Below, piece by piece: positions 40,642-49,554 of a stretch of DNA of 63,522 bases; position 1 is the stretch's first letter, and each line of letters begins with the position of its first letter. Source of the stretch: Chloroflexota bacterium (GTDB lineage Bacteria > Chloroflexota > Anaerolineae > Anaerolineales > Villigracilaceae). The stretch spans positions 1-63,522 of the forward strand of contig JAEWVF010000015.1 of assembly GCA_023459215.1 (NCBI GenBank). The letters run 5' to 3'. The position numbers were made by a program, and so were the translations under genes. The notes beneath the pieces were generated by a model, which ran no database searches, was not told the DNA's origin, and saw nothing but the letters and a program-made list of their open reading frames with translations.

Positions 40642-43383
40642 ATGGCAAGCTACGAATTCCATGTTTCGCGCAAGGCGCGCCAGAAATACCAGTTTGACGA
40701 AGAACTTTTCTCCACCGATGGACGCGCCGTTGTTGCCAATTTCGACGCGGCCCGGCGTTTCGCCGCCAAAATGTCGGTCGGACGCGCCAACCCGGTGCCT
40801 GCTTCCGATATCAACGCCATGGGCCTGCTCGACGAGGTCATGCACCTGCTGGTGCGCCATTATGAACAGCAAAACCCGGGGGTAATGACGCGGGCCATGA
40901 GCAACCTGCAAAACGAGATCGGCGCAGGGGCCATGGACAGCACGCTCTATCGTTTCAACGACGAGTTCCCGGCCCTGGCCGTGTACAAAAACCAGATCTC
41001 GACTGCCGATTACCTGAACGGCGCAACCGCCAACGGCGTGCCGCACCGCCAGACCTCGCTCGAGGAAATGCTCCTGCTTCACGTCACCAACCTGAACCCG
41101 GCGGTGCAGCCTTACAAGGAATTGTTCGATGACAAATCCCTACGCCAGGCCAGCGCCTACGAGAAAATCGTCGGCGGGCTGGACGGCTTTTTTAAGGGCG
41201 AGCCAGGATTCGGGGGCAAAGGCTCCGCTAAAAGCCTGATCGACGCGCTTAAAGCCCCGGCAGCGGCCTCCCCGTATTCGCTGGCGGGTCAGTTGGAATT
41301 CATCCTGCAAAAATGGGGCAACCTGCTCGGCGAGTCTTTTGTGCTGCGCCTGTTGCGCGGCATGGATTTCGTCAAGGAAGAAATCATCCGTCACACCGGG
41401 CCGGGCGGATTCCAGGGCAGCGCCCCGCTGCCGGCCTATGGCGGCGGCAGTGACAATGAATACGAACGCTTCAGCCCCGACCGCGAGTGGATGCCGCGCC
41501 TGGTGCTGATTGCCAAGAACGCCTATGTCTGGCTCGACCAGCTTTCACGCCAGTACGGACGCGAGATTACGCGCCTCGACCAGGTTCCCGATGAGGAACT
41601 GGCCCTGCTGGCCCGGCGCGGGTTCAGCGGCTTGTGGCTGATCGGCCTGTGGGAGCGCAGCACGGCCTCGAAGGAGATTAAACAGCGCATGGGCCAGGCC
41701 GACGCGGTTGCTTCGGCTTATTCGCTCTACGATTATGACATCGCCTACGACCTGGGCGGCTGGGACGCGCTCAACAACCTGCGCTGGCGCGCCTGGCAGG
41801 CCGGCCTGCGTTTGGCCGCCGATATGGTTCCCAATCACATGGGCATCGACTCGAAATGGGTCGTGGAACACCCGGACTGGTTCCTGTCGCTGCCGTATTC
41901 GCCCTACCCCAATTACGAATTCAACAGCGGCGACCTTTCGCGCGATTCGCGCGTTGGCATTATTCTCGAAGACCATTACTACAACCATTCGGATGCGGCG
42001 GTGGTCTTCAAGCGCGTCGACCGCTGGTCGGGCGAGGTGCGTTACATTTATCACGGCAACGACGGCACTTCGATGCCCTGGAACGATACCGCCCAATTGA
42101 ACTTTCTCAAGGGCGAGGTGCGCGAAGCGGTCATCCAGACCATTTTGCATGTTGCGCGCAACTTCCCGGTCATCCGCTTCGATGCGGCCATGACCCTGGC
42201 CAAGAAGCACATCCAGCGCCTGTGGTTCCCCGAGCCGGGAGCCGGCGGGGCGATCCCCTCCCGTTCCGAGCATGGACTGACCCGCGCAGATTTCGAGGCG
42301 GTCATCCCGAACGAGTTCTGGCGCGAGGTGGTCGACCGGGTGGCCGCCGAGGTGCCCGATACGCTGCTGCTGGCCGAGGCTTTCTGGATGATGGAAGGCT
42401 ATTTCGTGCGCACGCTGGGCATGCACCGCGTTTACAACTCGGCCTTCATGCACATGCTGCGTGACGAGGACAACGCCAAATACCGCCAGTTGATCAAGAA
42501 TACGCTCGAATACGACCCGCGCATTTTGCAGCGCTACGTCAATTTCATGAACAACCCGGACGAGAAAACCGCGGTCGAGCAGTTCGGCAAAGCCGACAAG
42601 TATTTCGGCGTTTGCGTGCTGATGGCGACCATGCCCGGCCTGCCGATGTACGGTCACGGCCAGGTGGAGGGTTTTGCCGAGAAGTACGGCATGGAATACC
42701 GGCGCGCCAAATGGCATGAAACTCCCGACGAGGGCTTTATCAATTACCACGAGCAGGTCATCTTCCCGCTCAACCACCGCCGGCACCTGTTCGCCGGGGT
42801 CGAGAATTTCTGGCTGTACGATTTCTTCAGCCCGGCCGGGTTCGTCAACGAGGATGTTTTCGCTTACTCGAACCAGCATGGACAGGAGCGCAGCCTGGTG
42901 CTGTATCACAACAAGTACGCCCAGGCCAGCGGCTGGGTCAAGACTTCGGTCGCCAGCCTGGTGGATGGCCACCTGGTGCAAAAATCGCTGGCGGAGGGTT
43001 TGGCCCTGCCGTCCGGCGCGCTGGACTTTGTCATCTTCCGCGACAACATGAGCGGACTGGAATACCTGCGCTCGGGCAAGGAACTGGCCGAAAACGGCCT
43101 ATACGTGGAACTGGGCGCGTACCAGTGCCACGTCTTCCTCGACTGGCGGATCGTGCATGGCGAGCAGTGGGCCGAGGTGCACCGCCAGGTCAACGGAGCA
43201 GGCGTGCAGTCGGTACAGGCCAAATTCGACAGCCTGTTCGCGCCCCAACCCGTGGAAAAACCGGCCAAGCCGGTGCGCAAGAAGGCCGCCGCGCCAAAGA
43301 AGAAAGCCAAAAGCGCCGCAGCCGCCAGCGAGACCGAGCCGCTCAAGCCGCTCAAAAAGAAGCGCACACCAAAAACGGAGTAG
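40642..43383 (+). CDS. GH13-like alpha-amylase family protein with basic tail, 913 aa
   Basis: A large glycoside hydrolase family 13-type protein. The clan motifs can be placed: region I DMVPNHMGID (D394), region II IRFDAAMTLAKKH (nucleophile-position D514), region III LLLAEAFWMMEG (acid/base-position E579) and region IV FMNNPDEKT (D640, where most enzymes have NHD). The N-terminal 270 residues are not recognised. The final about 40 residues are Lys/Ala/Pro-rich (KPVRKKAAAPKKKAKSAAAA), unusual for an amylase. No signal peptide, so it acts in the cytoplasm; glycogen/starch metabolism is likely, exact activity unknown. GGAGG precedes the ATG. Confidence 0.85.
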   Translation: MASYEFHVSRKARQKYQFDEELFSTDGRAVVANFDAARRFAAKMSVGRANPVPASDINAMGLLDEVMHLLVRHYEQQNPGVMTRAMSNLQNEIGAGAMDSTLYRFNDEFPALAVYKNQISTADYLNGATANGVPHRQTSLEEMLLLHVTNLNPAVQPYKELFDDKSLRQASAYEKIVGGLDGFFKGEPGFGGKGSAKSLIDALKAPAAASPYSLAGQLEFILQKWGNLLGESFVLRLLRGMDFVKEEIIRHTGPGGFQGSAPLPAYGGGSDNEYERFSPDREWMPRLVLIAKNAYVWLDQLSRQYGREITRLDQVPDEELALLARRGFSGLWLIGLWERSTASKEIKQRMGQADAVASAYSLYDYDIAYDLGGWDALNNLRWRAWQAGLRLAADMVPNHMGIDSKWVVEHPDWFLSLPYSPYPNYEFNSGDLSRDSRVGIILEDHYYNHSDAAVVFKRVDRWSGEVRYIYHGNDGTSMPWNDTAQLNFLKGEVREAVIQTILHVARNFPVIRFDAAMTLAKKHIQRLWFPEPGAGGAIPSRSEHGLTRADFEAVIPNEFWREVVDRVAAEVPDTLLLAEAFWMMEGYFVRTLGMHRVYNSAFMHMLRDEDNAKYRQLIKNTLEYDPRILQRYVNFMNNPDEKTAVEQFGKADKYFGVCVLMATMPGLPMYGHGQVEGFAEKYGMEYRRAKWHETPDEGFINYHEQVIFPLNHRRHLFAGVENFWLYDFFSPAGFVNEDVFAYSNQHGQERSLVLYHNKYAQASGWVKTSVASLVDGHLVQKSLAEGLALPSGALDFVIFRDNMSGLEYLRSGKELAENGLYVELGAYQCHVFLDWRIVHGEQWAEVHRQVNGAGVQSVQAKFDSLFAPQPVEKPAKPVRKKAAAPKKKAKSAAAASETEPLKPLKKKRTPKTE

Positions 43384-43393
43384 GACACACCCA

Positions 43394-43425
43394 ACAGCCC
43401 GGACAAATTGTCCGGGCTGTTTTTG
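43394..43425 (+). terminator. Terminator of the GH13 gene
   Basis: ACAGCCCGGAC (43394-43404) and GTCCGGGCTGT (43410-43420) form an 11-bp stem, followed by TTTTT to 43424. Confidence 0.92.
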
Positions 43426-43591
43426 CAAGCGCTGCGCTATAATTTTTGTAATGCCGCGTGAAGCAGGTGTTTTTAACGGCAGATGTTGAAGCTGTGGTTG
43501 GCTTGCCCTTGCCATTCCGTGAACTCTCAATCTTCTAAACAGGTGTGCTAAAATGCTTTATGAGAAGCCAAAAGGTTGAAGGGTATTTAAT

Positions 43592-44452
43592 ATGAGTAAA
43601 AACAATAAGTTAATCGCTTTCGGATGGTACGGGGGCAAATACAGTCATTTAGACTGGCTTTTACCGTTATTGCCCCAAACAACCCATTATTGTGAACCTT
43701 TCGGCGGGTCAGCGGCAGTTTTGATTAATCGCGAGCCTTCTCCAGTTGAAACTTATAACGATATCGATGGTGATGTTGCAAATTTTTTTCGTGTTTTGCG
43801 AGAGCAAAAAGAAGCATTAGTAGAAGCCATTGGATTAACGCCTTTTTCCCGTGAGGAATTTGAGAAAGCGATTACTGAATCTGATAAAGAACATTCAGAC
43901 CTTGAAAAAGCAAGAATGTTTTTTGTGAGAGCTCGCCAAGTTCGTACAGGGCTTGCCCAAACCGCCAGTTTTGGACGTTGGGCACATTGTACACTCACAA
44001 GCCGGGCAAAAATGGCAGGTGCAGTATCAAGATGGTTAGGAAGTGTTGAGGACCTTCCAGAAATTGCTCAAAGATTACTTCGTGTTCAGATTGAACATGA
44101 TGAAGCCATAAAGGTTATTGAACGATATGATACCGAACAAACCCTCTTTTATTGCGACCCGCCATATCCCCACGCTTCAAGGGGCGACTCAAAAGCATAT
44201 CGTTATGAAATGACCGATGATGATCATAAGAAACTTTCGGAAACGCTTCATAAGGTTACGGGCTTAGTTGCCCTATCTGGATACCATTGTGATTTATTGG
44301 ATGATTTATACAAAGATTGGCAATGCTATGAAGCGCCAACAAAAATCATCCATTCTGTAAAACAAGAAAGAACCGAAGTTCTTTGGACAAATTACGATAT
44401 AGCGAGCGTTAACCAATGGCAAATGCAGAAGTTACAGCAATCCTTGATTTAG
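43592..44452 (+). CDS. D12-class N6-adenine DNA methyltransferase
   Basis: A 286-residue DNA adenine methylase (MethyltransfD12, Dam/DpnM type). Motif I is CEPFGGSAAVLIN (near residue 35); motif IV is YCDPPYPHAS (D189-P-P-Y192). The N-terminal FGWYGGKYSHLDWLLPLLP is typical of the class. It methylates the N6 of adenine in its target, protecting DNA from the partner nuclease. The nuclease gene overlaps its 3' end by 37 bases. GAAGGG lies before the ATG. The AT-rich base use contrasts with the GH13 gene upstream. Confidence 0.9.
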   Translation: MSKNNKLIAFGWYGGKYSHLDWLLPLLPQTTHYCEPFGGSAAVLINREPSPVETYNDIDGDVANFFRVLREQKEALVEAIGLTPFSREEFEKAITESDKEHSDLEKARMFFVRARQVRTGLAQTASFGRWAHCTLTSRAKMAGAVSRWLGSVEDLPEIAQRLLRVQIEHDEAIKVIERYDTEQTLFYCDPPYPHASRGDSKAYRYEMTDDDHKKLSETLHKVTGLVALSGYHCDLLDDLYKDWQCYEAPTKIIHSVKQERTEVLWTNYDIASVNQWQMQKLQQSLI

Positions 44453-45564
44453 CCTTGCAGAAGGCATCCAAAAACATCAATAAACCCATTATCAATGACG
44501 CTGAAATCATACAGCGTATTGAGTTAATCGCACGCAATGCACAGAATCGGGCTTGCGTGCGGTTTATTATGGCTTGTTCGCTGGCAAAAATTGATAAGCC
44601 AGGAATAGATATTCGCAAACCATATACTGAAATTGGCGATGATGATTCGTTTTCTGGGCGCACTTATGATGAAGCTTATATTACCGAATTTGTTAATCAG
44701 CACGAATTACCATGCAATTCAACAACCGCTTTTCTAACACCTGCTTTTCGTAATCGGAATGTTGTTTTAACGCCATATGTAAACCTTGTTGGGCGACCAG
44801 AGAGCGTTTATAAGGCAACCCTTCAACTTTTGGATGATGTTTACCAAAAGGAAATAACGGCTGATGAATTGCTAACCGAAACTGTCAGATGGCTTTTGGT
44901 TGTCCGAGATGAGAAAAGGCAAAGAATGAGCTCACTTTTGGCAGGTTTGAAAGCCGCAAAAGGTGAAACTTCACTGCCCGCGGAAGGCATAGTTAATCTC
45001 ATTGAACAGCATTTGAAACTAAAAAATTCAAGCCGCTTACCTGTTTTGGTAGTTGCCGCCGCCTATGAAGCCGCAAATGATTATTTGAGAGAGAAAATCC
45101 AACCGCTTCAAGGACACAATGCTGCTGATAAGCAAACTGGTTCATTAGGTGATCTAGAAATAACGCTAATTGACGACCAGCAAGTAATAACCTGTTATGA
45201 AATGAAAACTCGCAAGGTTACGAAAAATGATCTTGACCATGCTGTAGAGAAGGTTTTTAAGATCAGTCATTCAATCCAAAACTATATTTTCATTACAACC
45301 GAAGTGATAGATCAAGAAGTGGTAAATCATGCTTACGGAATGTATGAAAAGACGGGCGTTGAAATGGTGGTTTTGGATTGTATAGGCTTCTTGAGGCACT
45401 TCCTCCATCTTTTCTATCGTTTGCGTATGCGTTTTTTAGAAGCCTATCAAGAATTGCTACTTATTGAACCAGGAAGCGCGGTTAGCCAACCATTGAAAGA
45501 AGCATTTTTAGCGCTTCGCCAAGCCGCAGAAACTCAAGAAAATCAGGCAGATATCTACGAATGA
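44416..45564 (+). CDS. SacI-family type II restriction endonuclease
   Basis: A 382-residue protein whose phrases DIRKPYTEIGDDDSFSGRTY, LPCNSTTAFLTPAFRNRNVV and LVGRPESVYKATLQLLDDVY match the SacI-family restriction endonucleases as I recall them. A PD-(D/E)xK core fits: D246 in GSLGDLEITLID, E262 and K264 in CYEMKTRKVTKNDLDH. The end (VLDCIGFLRHFLHLFYRLRM) is typical of the group. The name-giving member SacI cuts GAGCTC, but the target here could differ. The start overlaps the methylase gene by 37 bases. Family certainty is moderate; restriction-enzyme function is likely from context. Confidence 0.78.
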   Translation: MANAEVTAILDLALQKASKNINKPIINDAEIIQRIELIARNAQNRACVRFIMACSLAKIDKPGIDIRKPYTEIGDDDSFSGRTYDEAYITEFVNQHELPCNSTTAFLTPAFRNRNVVLTPYVNLVGRPESVYKATLQLLDDVYQKEITADELLTETVRWLLVVRDEKRQRMSSLLAGLKAAKGETSLPAEGIVNLIEQHLKLKNSSRLPVLVVAAAYEAANDYLREKIQPLQGHNAADKQTGSLGDLEITLIDDQQVITCYEMKTRKVTKNDLDHAVEKVFKISHSIQNYIFITTEVIDQEVVNHAYGMYEKTGVEMVVLDCIGFLRHFLHLFYRLRMRFLEAYQELLLIEPGSAVSQPLKEAFLALRQAAETQENQADIYE

Positions 45565-45650
45565 GAGCTAGCCAACATCATCCGTGCGGATAAAAAACGG
45601 GTATCGCTCATTTCAGAAACCTGCCGCCCGGCAGCCCCCAGAAGCTCCCC

Positions 45651-47195
45651 ATGCAAGCTCAAAAACATACCTTCAACCTGTCCGCCGTCACCCTGGTCAT
45701 CCTGGCCGGGGCGGCGGTTAAATTTGCGCTGCACCTGTACGTGGCTCCCGGCTACGGACTCTTCGGGGATGAACTCTACACCATCGCCCTGAGCAAACAC
45801 CTGGCCTTCGGCTATGTCGACCTGCCGCCGCTGGTGCCGGCCCTGATGGCGCTCAGCCGCGCGCTGCTGGGCGAGTCGCCGTTCGCCTACCGCATTGTGC
45901 CGGCGCTGGCCGGGGCAGTGACGCTGGTGTTGGCCTGCCTGATTACCAGCGAATTCGGCGGCAAAGCCTTTGCCGTCGCCTTGAGCGCCCTGGGATTCAT
46001 CGTTACCCCCGTCTGGCTGAGCGTCGATTCCGTTTTCTGCTACGACGGCATCGACCAGATGATTCTGGCCGGTTTCCTGTACGCGCTGGTGCGCTTCCTG
46101 CGCACGGGAAACCGGCGGCTGTGGCTGTTGCTGGGAGTCATCGCCGGCCTGGCCTGCAACACCAAGATGACCATCCTGTTCCTGGGGCCGGGATTCCTGG
46201 CTGCGCTCCTGGCGTCCAGGCACCGCCGCGATTTGCTGACTCCCTGGCCCTGGCTGGGAGCGGCGATTTGCCTGCTCATGGTCACACCCTACCTGCTCTG
46301 GCAGTCCGCCAACCACTGGCCCACCCTCGAATATTGGAACAACTACGGCGCGGCGCGGGTCTACCAGGCATCCCTGGCGCAGTATCTCGTCAATATCCTG
46401 GTTTACATGAATCCCTTCCTGCTGCCCGTCTGGCTGCTGGGACTGTCTCGCCTCTTTCGGCGGCTGGACGGCATCGATTACAGCTTCCTGGGGATTTTAT
46501 TTGGGGTCACACTGGCCTTGATGTTCGTCCTGCACGCCTCCGCGCGGATGCTGGCCGAGCTGTTTGTGCCGCTGCTGGCGGCTGGCGCGGTCATGGTCGA
46601 GGAACTGCTGGGCGGCCTGCGTCGCGCAAAATGGCTGAAAGCCGCCGCGGCAGTCTATCTCCTGGCGGTGGGAATCTACATCCTGCCGGTCAGCCTGCCC
46701 ATCCTGACCCCGCAGCAACTCAAAACCTATACCCAAAACTTCATGCCCTCGCCCCTGATTGTCAAGGAATTCAACGGCATGAGCTTCTCCACCTCCCCGG
46801 TTCTGGCCGGCCGGCTGGGCTGGGATGAGTTGACCCAGGATGTGGCCGCGGTGCATGCGTGTCTGTCCGAGCAGGATCGCGCTGTGGCCGGTATCTACGC
46901 GGACAGCTACATGCCCGCCGGCGCAATCGACCTATTGGGGCCGCAATACGGCCTGCCCCAGGCAGTCAGCGGGCACCTGACCTATTACCTGTGGGGGCCG
47001 CGCTATTCATGGCAGGTGATGATTATCATCACCAACAAAACCAACAACATGGCCGTCTTTTTTGAAACGTGCCAGCTCGGGGCGGTTCGTCCGCGCAGGG
47101 ATGACACCCTGGGCGGCGACCTGTACATTTATGTATGCCGCGACCCCAAAGTCCCGGCTGACAGGCTTTGGCTCAGCATGAAATCGTACCGCTAG
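45651..47195 (+). CDS. GT39 (PMT-like) family glycosyltransferase, 514 aa
   Basis: A polytopic protein with about 11 spans. The first external loop has GLFGDELYTIALSKHLAFGY (the acidic pair 'DE' typical of GT-C/PMT_2) and GYVDLPPLVPALMALSRALL, a common ArnT-like phrase. The N-terminal 400 residues are membrane; the last 110 (DVAAVHACLSEQDRAVAGIY) form an external soluble domain. It probably transfers a sugar from a polyprenyl-phosphate donor to a surface acceptor. It follows the AT-rich R-M pair after 86 bases but returns to GC-rich codon use, so it is not part of that island. Confidence 0.85.
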   Translation: MQAQKHTFNLSAVTLVILAGAAVKFALHLYVAPGYGLFGDELYTIALSKHLAFGYVDLPPLVPALMALSRALLGESPFAYRIVPALAGAVTLVLACLITSEFGGKAFAVALSALGFIVTPVWLSVDSVFCYDGIDQMILAGFLYALVRFLRTGNRRLWLLLGVIAGLACNTKMTILFLGPGFLAALLASRHRRDLLTPWPWLGAAICLLMVTPYLLWQSANHWPTLEYWNNYGAARVYQASLAQYLVNILVYMNPFLLPVWLLGLSRLFRRLDGIDYSFLGILFGVTLALMFVLHASARMLAELFVPLLAAGAVMVEELLGGLRRAKWLKAAAAVYLLAVGIYILPVSLPILTPQQLKTYTQNFMPSPLIVKEFNGMSFSTSPVLAGRLGWDELTQDVAAVHACLSEQDRAVAGIYADSYMPAGAIDLLGPQYGLPQAVSGHLTYYLWGPRYSWQVMIIITNKTNNMAVFFETCQLGAVRPRRDDTLGGDLYIYVCRDPKVPADRLWLSMKSYR

Positions 47196-47274
47196 TGCTG
47201 GAACTTTATCGGAAAGTTCCAGTGCCAGCGCCAAAAGCCAAATGGCGCACCAAGCGTTTTTTCAGGATGATGCG

Positions 47275-47679
47275 ATGAAAACCTTTCTCAAACCCTACCT
47301 GCTGACTCTGCTGCCCTTCATCGCGCTCGATGCGCTCTGGCTCGGGCTGATCGCTCCGCAGCTCTACCGCGCCCAGATCGGACACCTGATGGCCGAGCAG
47401 GTCAACTGGCCGGCGGCCATCCTGTTTTACGCGCTCTACATTGCCGGGATGGTTGTTTTCGTCAGCGGCCCGGCCCTGCGCAGTGGGGATTTGCGCCAGG
47501 CCTGCCTCCGCGGCGCGCTGTTTGGCTTCATCACCTACGCCACCTACGACCTGACCAATCTGGCCACCCTGCGCGATTGGCCTGTGCTGATTACCATCGT
47601 CGACCTGGCCTGGGGGACAAGCCTCGGCGCGCTGACCGCCCTGGGCGCAACCTGGCTGGGGCGCAAACTCCCGGCCTAG
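47275..47679 (+). CDS. DUF2177 family membrane protein
   Basis: A 134-residue protein with four spans: PYLLTLLPFIALDALWLGLI at the N-terminus, AAILFYALYIAGMVVFVSG, GALFGFITYATYDLTNLATL and LVTIVDLAWGTSLG-like ITIVDLAWGTSLGALTALG. These are the hallmarks of DUF2177, including 'YATYDLTNLATL'. The family role is unknown. The start at 47275 is chosen because AGGATGATGCG precedes it and the first span begins soon after. No operon partner is obvious; the GT39-like gene upstream ends 79 bases before. Confidence 0.88.
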   Translation: MKTFLKPYLLTLLPFIALDALWLGLIAPQLYRAQIGHLMAEQVNWPAAILFYALYIAGMVVFVSGPALRSGDLRQACLRGALFGFITYATYDLTNLATLRDWPVLITIVDLAWGTSLGALTALGATWLGRKLPA

Positions 47680-47797
47680 AACCCCTGGGGAAACGGGAAT
47701 CGTTTTAATAAGATAAAAATTGGCAAATTTGGCCAAATCTACCATATAATGGATGCAAGACCCAAGAACACAGCGGGGTTATTACTGGAGAGAGAGC

Positions 47798-48727
47798 ATG
47801 CAAGCCAGCCCGAAACCGAAAGAAGCACAAAATCGCAAACAACCCTTCCCGTTGCTGCGTTATTTCTCGATCACCAGCCTGGTTGCCTTTGTGCTGGTCG
47901 CCATTTCGCTGGTGGTTTTCTACCGCCAGATTGCCATCAGCGACCTGTTGCGCATCGGTGAATCCAAAAACGCTGCCCTGACCCAAATCTTTTCGAATGT
48001 GATCTGGCCTGAGTACGAAGCCTTCCTCAACTCGGCGGCCAGCCTCGGCCCGGATGCGATCCGCGCCCACCCTGAAACCGCCCGGCTGAACCAGGCCCTT
48101 ATCGAGCAAACCCGCGGGCTGACGGTGATCAAAGTCAAGATTTACGACCTGAACGGGTTCACGGTCTTTTCCAGCCAGGAAAGTCAGATCGGCGAAGACA
48201 AAAGCCAGAACGCCGGTTTTATCGCCGCCCTGAACGGCGGCGTGGCCAGTGAATTGACCCACCGCGATACCTTCAGCGCCTTCGAGGGCGAAATCGAAGA
48301 CCGCGATGTCATTTCCAGCTACGTTCCCATCCAACAAGCCGGGTCGGGCGTGGAAGGCGTTTTCGAAGTCTACGACGATGTCACGCCCCTGCTCGAAAGC
48401 ATTTCGGTGGCCCAACGGAATATTGCCATCGGTGTGACGGTTACGCTGGCCCTGCTGTATCTGGTGCTGTTCCTGCTGGTCAAACGCGCCGACGATTTGA
48501 TCAAGCAGCAATTCAGCCAGCAGCAACAGGCCGAAGAAGAAATCCAGAAGGCCTACAAAAAGGAAGAAAATGTCAATGAATTCTTCCGTTTCACCCTGCT
48601 GAACATCATCGAATACGTTAACCGCGACAACAGCAAGGAAGCGTTGCTGGCCTACCTGACCCAGATCAAACAGCAATTCGACGAATTGAAATACTGGATT
48701 CCCAAAAAAGAAGAGCCGGGAAAGTAA
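47798..48727 (+). CDS. Membrane sensor-like protein without output domain, 309 aa
   Basis: It has an N-terminal span (FSITSLVAFVLVAISLVVFY), an external sensor region of about 200 residues (YDLNGFTVFSSQESQIGEDK, a Cache-like phrase), a second span (IAIGVTVTLALLYLVLFLLV), and a cytoplasmic part that starts with a coiled coil (FSQQQQAEEEIQKAYKKEEN) and stops after about 60 more residues. No HAMP-to-kinase or methyl-accepting domain follows. It looks like the input half of a histidine kinase. The gene starts at 47798 with GGAGAGAGAGC before the ATG. A TATAAT at 47744-47749 may be the -10 box. Confidence 0.7.
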   Translation: MQASPKPKEAQNRKQPFPLLRYFSITSLVAFVLVAISLVVFYRQIAISDLLRIGESKNAALTQIFSNVIWPEYEAFLNSAASLGPDAIRAHPETARLNQALIEQTRGLTVIKVKIYDLNGFTVFSSQESQIGEDKSQNAGFIAALNGGVASELTHRDTFSAFEGEIEDRDVISSYVPIQQAGSGVEGVFEVYDDVTPLLESISVAQRNIAIGVTVTLALLYLVLFLLVKRADDLIKQQFSQQQQAEEEIQKAYKKEENVNEFFRFTLLNIIEYVNRDNSKEALLAYLTQIKQQFDELKYWIPKKEEPGK

Positions 48728-48758
48728 CTCCCGGCAGTTTTGGATATTGACCGAGCAA

Positions 48759-48790
48759 AAAACAGACGCCTGCGCCCAGGCGTCTGTTTT
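48759..48790. terminator. Bidirectional terminator between convergent genes
   Basis: AAAACAGACGCCTG (48759-48772) and CAGGCGTCTGTTTT (48777-48790) are perfect 14-bp inverted copies with a 4-base loop. Confidence 0.93.
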
Positions 48791-48795
48791 GGTTC

Positions 48796-49554
48796 TCAGG
48801 GCAGTTGGTCAACTTGCGCCTGCAAAGCGATTTTTACGGTTTCAAAGCTCAACCCGTTTGCTGAACAAAAATCCTTGACCGTAAGCGCCGTTGATTCGGG
48901 CATCGCCACCCCGAGCGCCGCTTCGATGGTTTCGCGGGAAACGCCCCACAGCAGGATTTCGCCAAACGTCGTTTTGCCCTTGATGGTTCGTTCCGTTTCG
49001 GCAGCGGGAACGTGATCCGCCTCAGGCGTGGATTCCGCTGCGCTGGCCGGTTCAGGCTGAGGGGAGTCCGCTCCGGCGGCGGCGCTGGGGGCCAGGTGCG
49101 CCTCGAGATAGGCCGAGCGCTCCGCGGTCAGTCCTCGCTCGCGCAGCAGGGCCGCCGCAGATTCCGGCAGATAAATATCGCCGCTCAGGTCAAAGGGCAA
49201 GCCGTTATAGAAGGCCACAAACAGGCGCACCGAGGCTGTGCCCACTTCCTGCTCGCTTTCGGCATAAACCGACTCTAATTCCTTGACCGGGTAAGCCGCC
49301 GGGTCGTCCGCGCCAACCCCAAAGGCCTGGGCCAGGCTGGCCGCCGGGATGCCAAAGTTCTTCTCGACATCGCCGAACGTGTACGACCCGCGGATGTCAG
49401 CCGGGTTGGCCTGCCCGGCAAAATCGCCTTCGGTGTAGGTGGCGGCAACCTTGGTCGATTCGGTCTCCCACCAGCCCATGCCGGCGCTGAGCAGGATGCC
49501 GCCAAACAGAACGATGAAAATGATCAGGGCGAGGGGTTTGGAAGTCAGGTTCAT
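48796..49554 (-). CDS. Exported or anchored protein with a repeated small domain, 252 aa
   Basis: It begins with an N-terminal span (LALIIFIVLFGGILLSAGMG). Two similar segments follow, one near residues 55-95 (IRGSYTFGDVEKNFGIPAAS) and one at the end (IKGKTTFGEILLWGVSRETI), each TFGxxxxxG(I/V)-type and each ending in a helix with a Cys or Leu core. Between them lies an Ala/Pro/Glu-rich linker (residues about 165-200). Its ATG overlaps the stop of the upstream 4Fe-4S gene (ATGA, 49551-49554), so the two work together; a partner in a membrane electron-transfer module is likely. Family not named. Confidence 0.7.
   Translation of the reverse strand: MNLTSKPLALIIFIVLFGGILLSAGMGWWETESTKVAATYTEGDFAGQANPADIRGSYTFGDVEKNFGIPAASLAQAFGVGADDPAAYPVKELESVYAESEQEVGTASVRLFVAFYNGLPFDLSGDIYLPESAAALLRERGLTAERSAYLEAHLAPSAAAGADSPQPEPASAAESTPEADHVPAAETERTIKGKTTFGEILLWGVSRETIEAALGVAMPESTALTVKDFCSANGLSFETVKIALQAQVDQLP

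Noticed and set aside
41545..42981. 478-codon open frame on the minus strand across the GH13 gene
   Set aside because: Antisense shadow of a well supported gene with clan motifs; no ribosome site and no recognisable domain.
33513..45564. A prophage or integrative element carrying both R-M systems
   Set aside because: No integrase, phage or conjugation gene and no clear attachment-site duplication of the tRNA-Arg 3' end was found.
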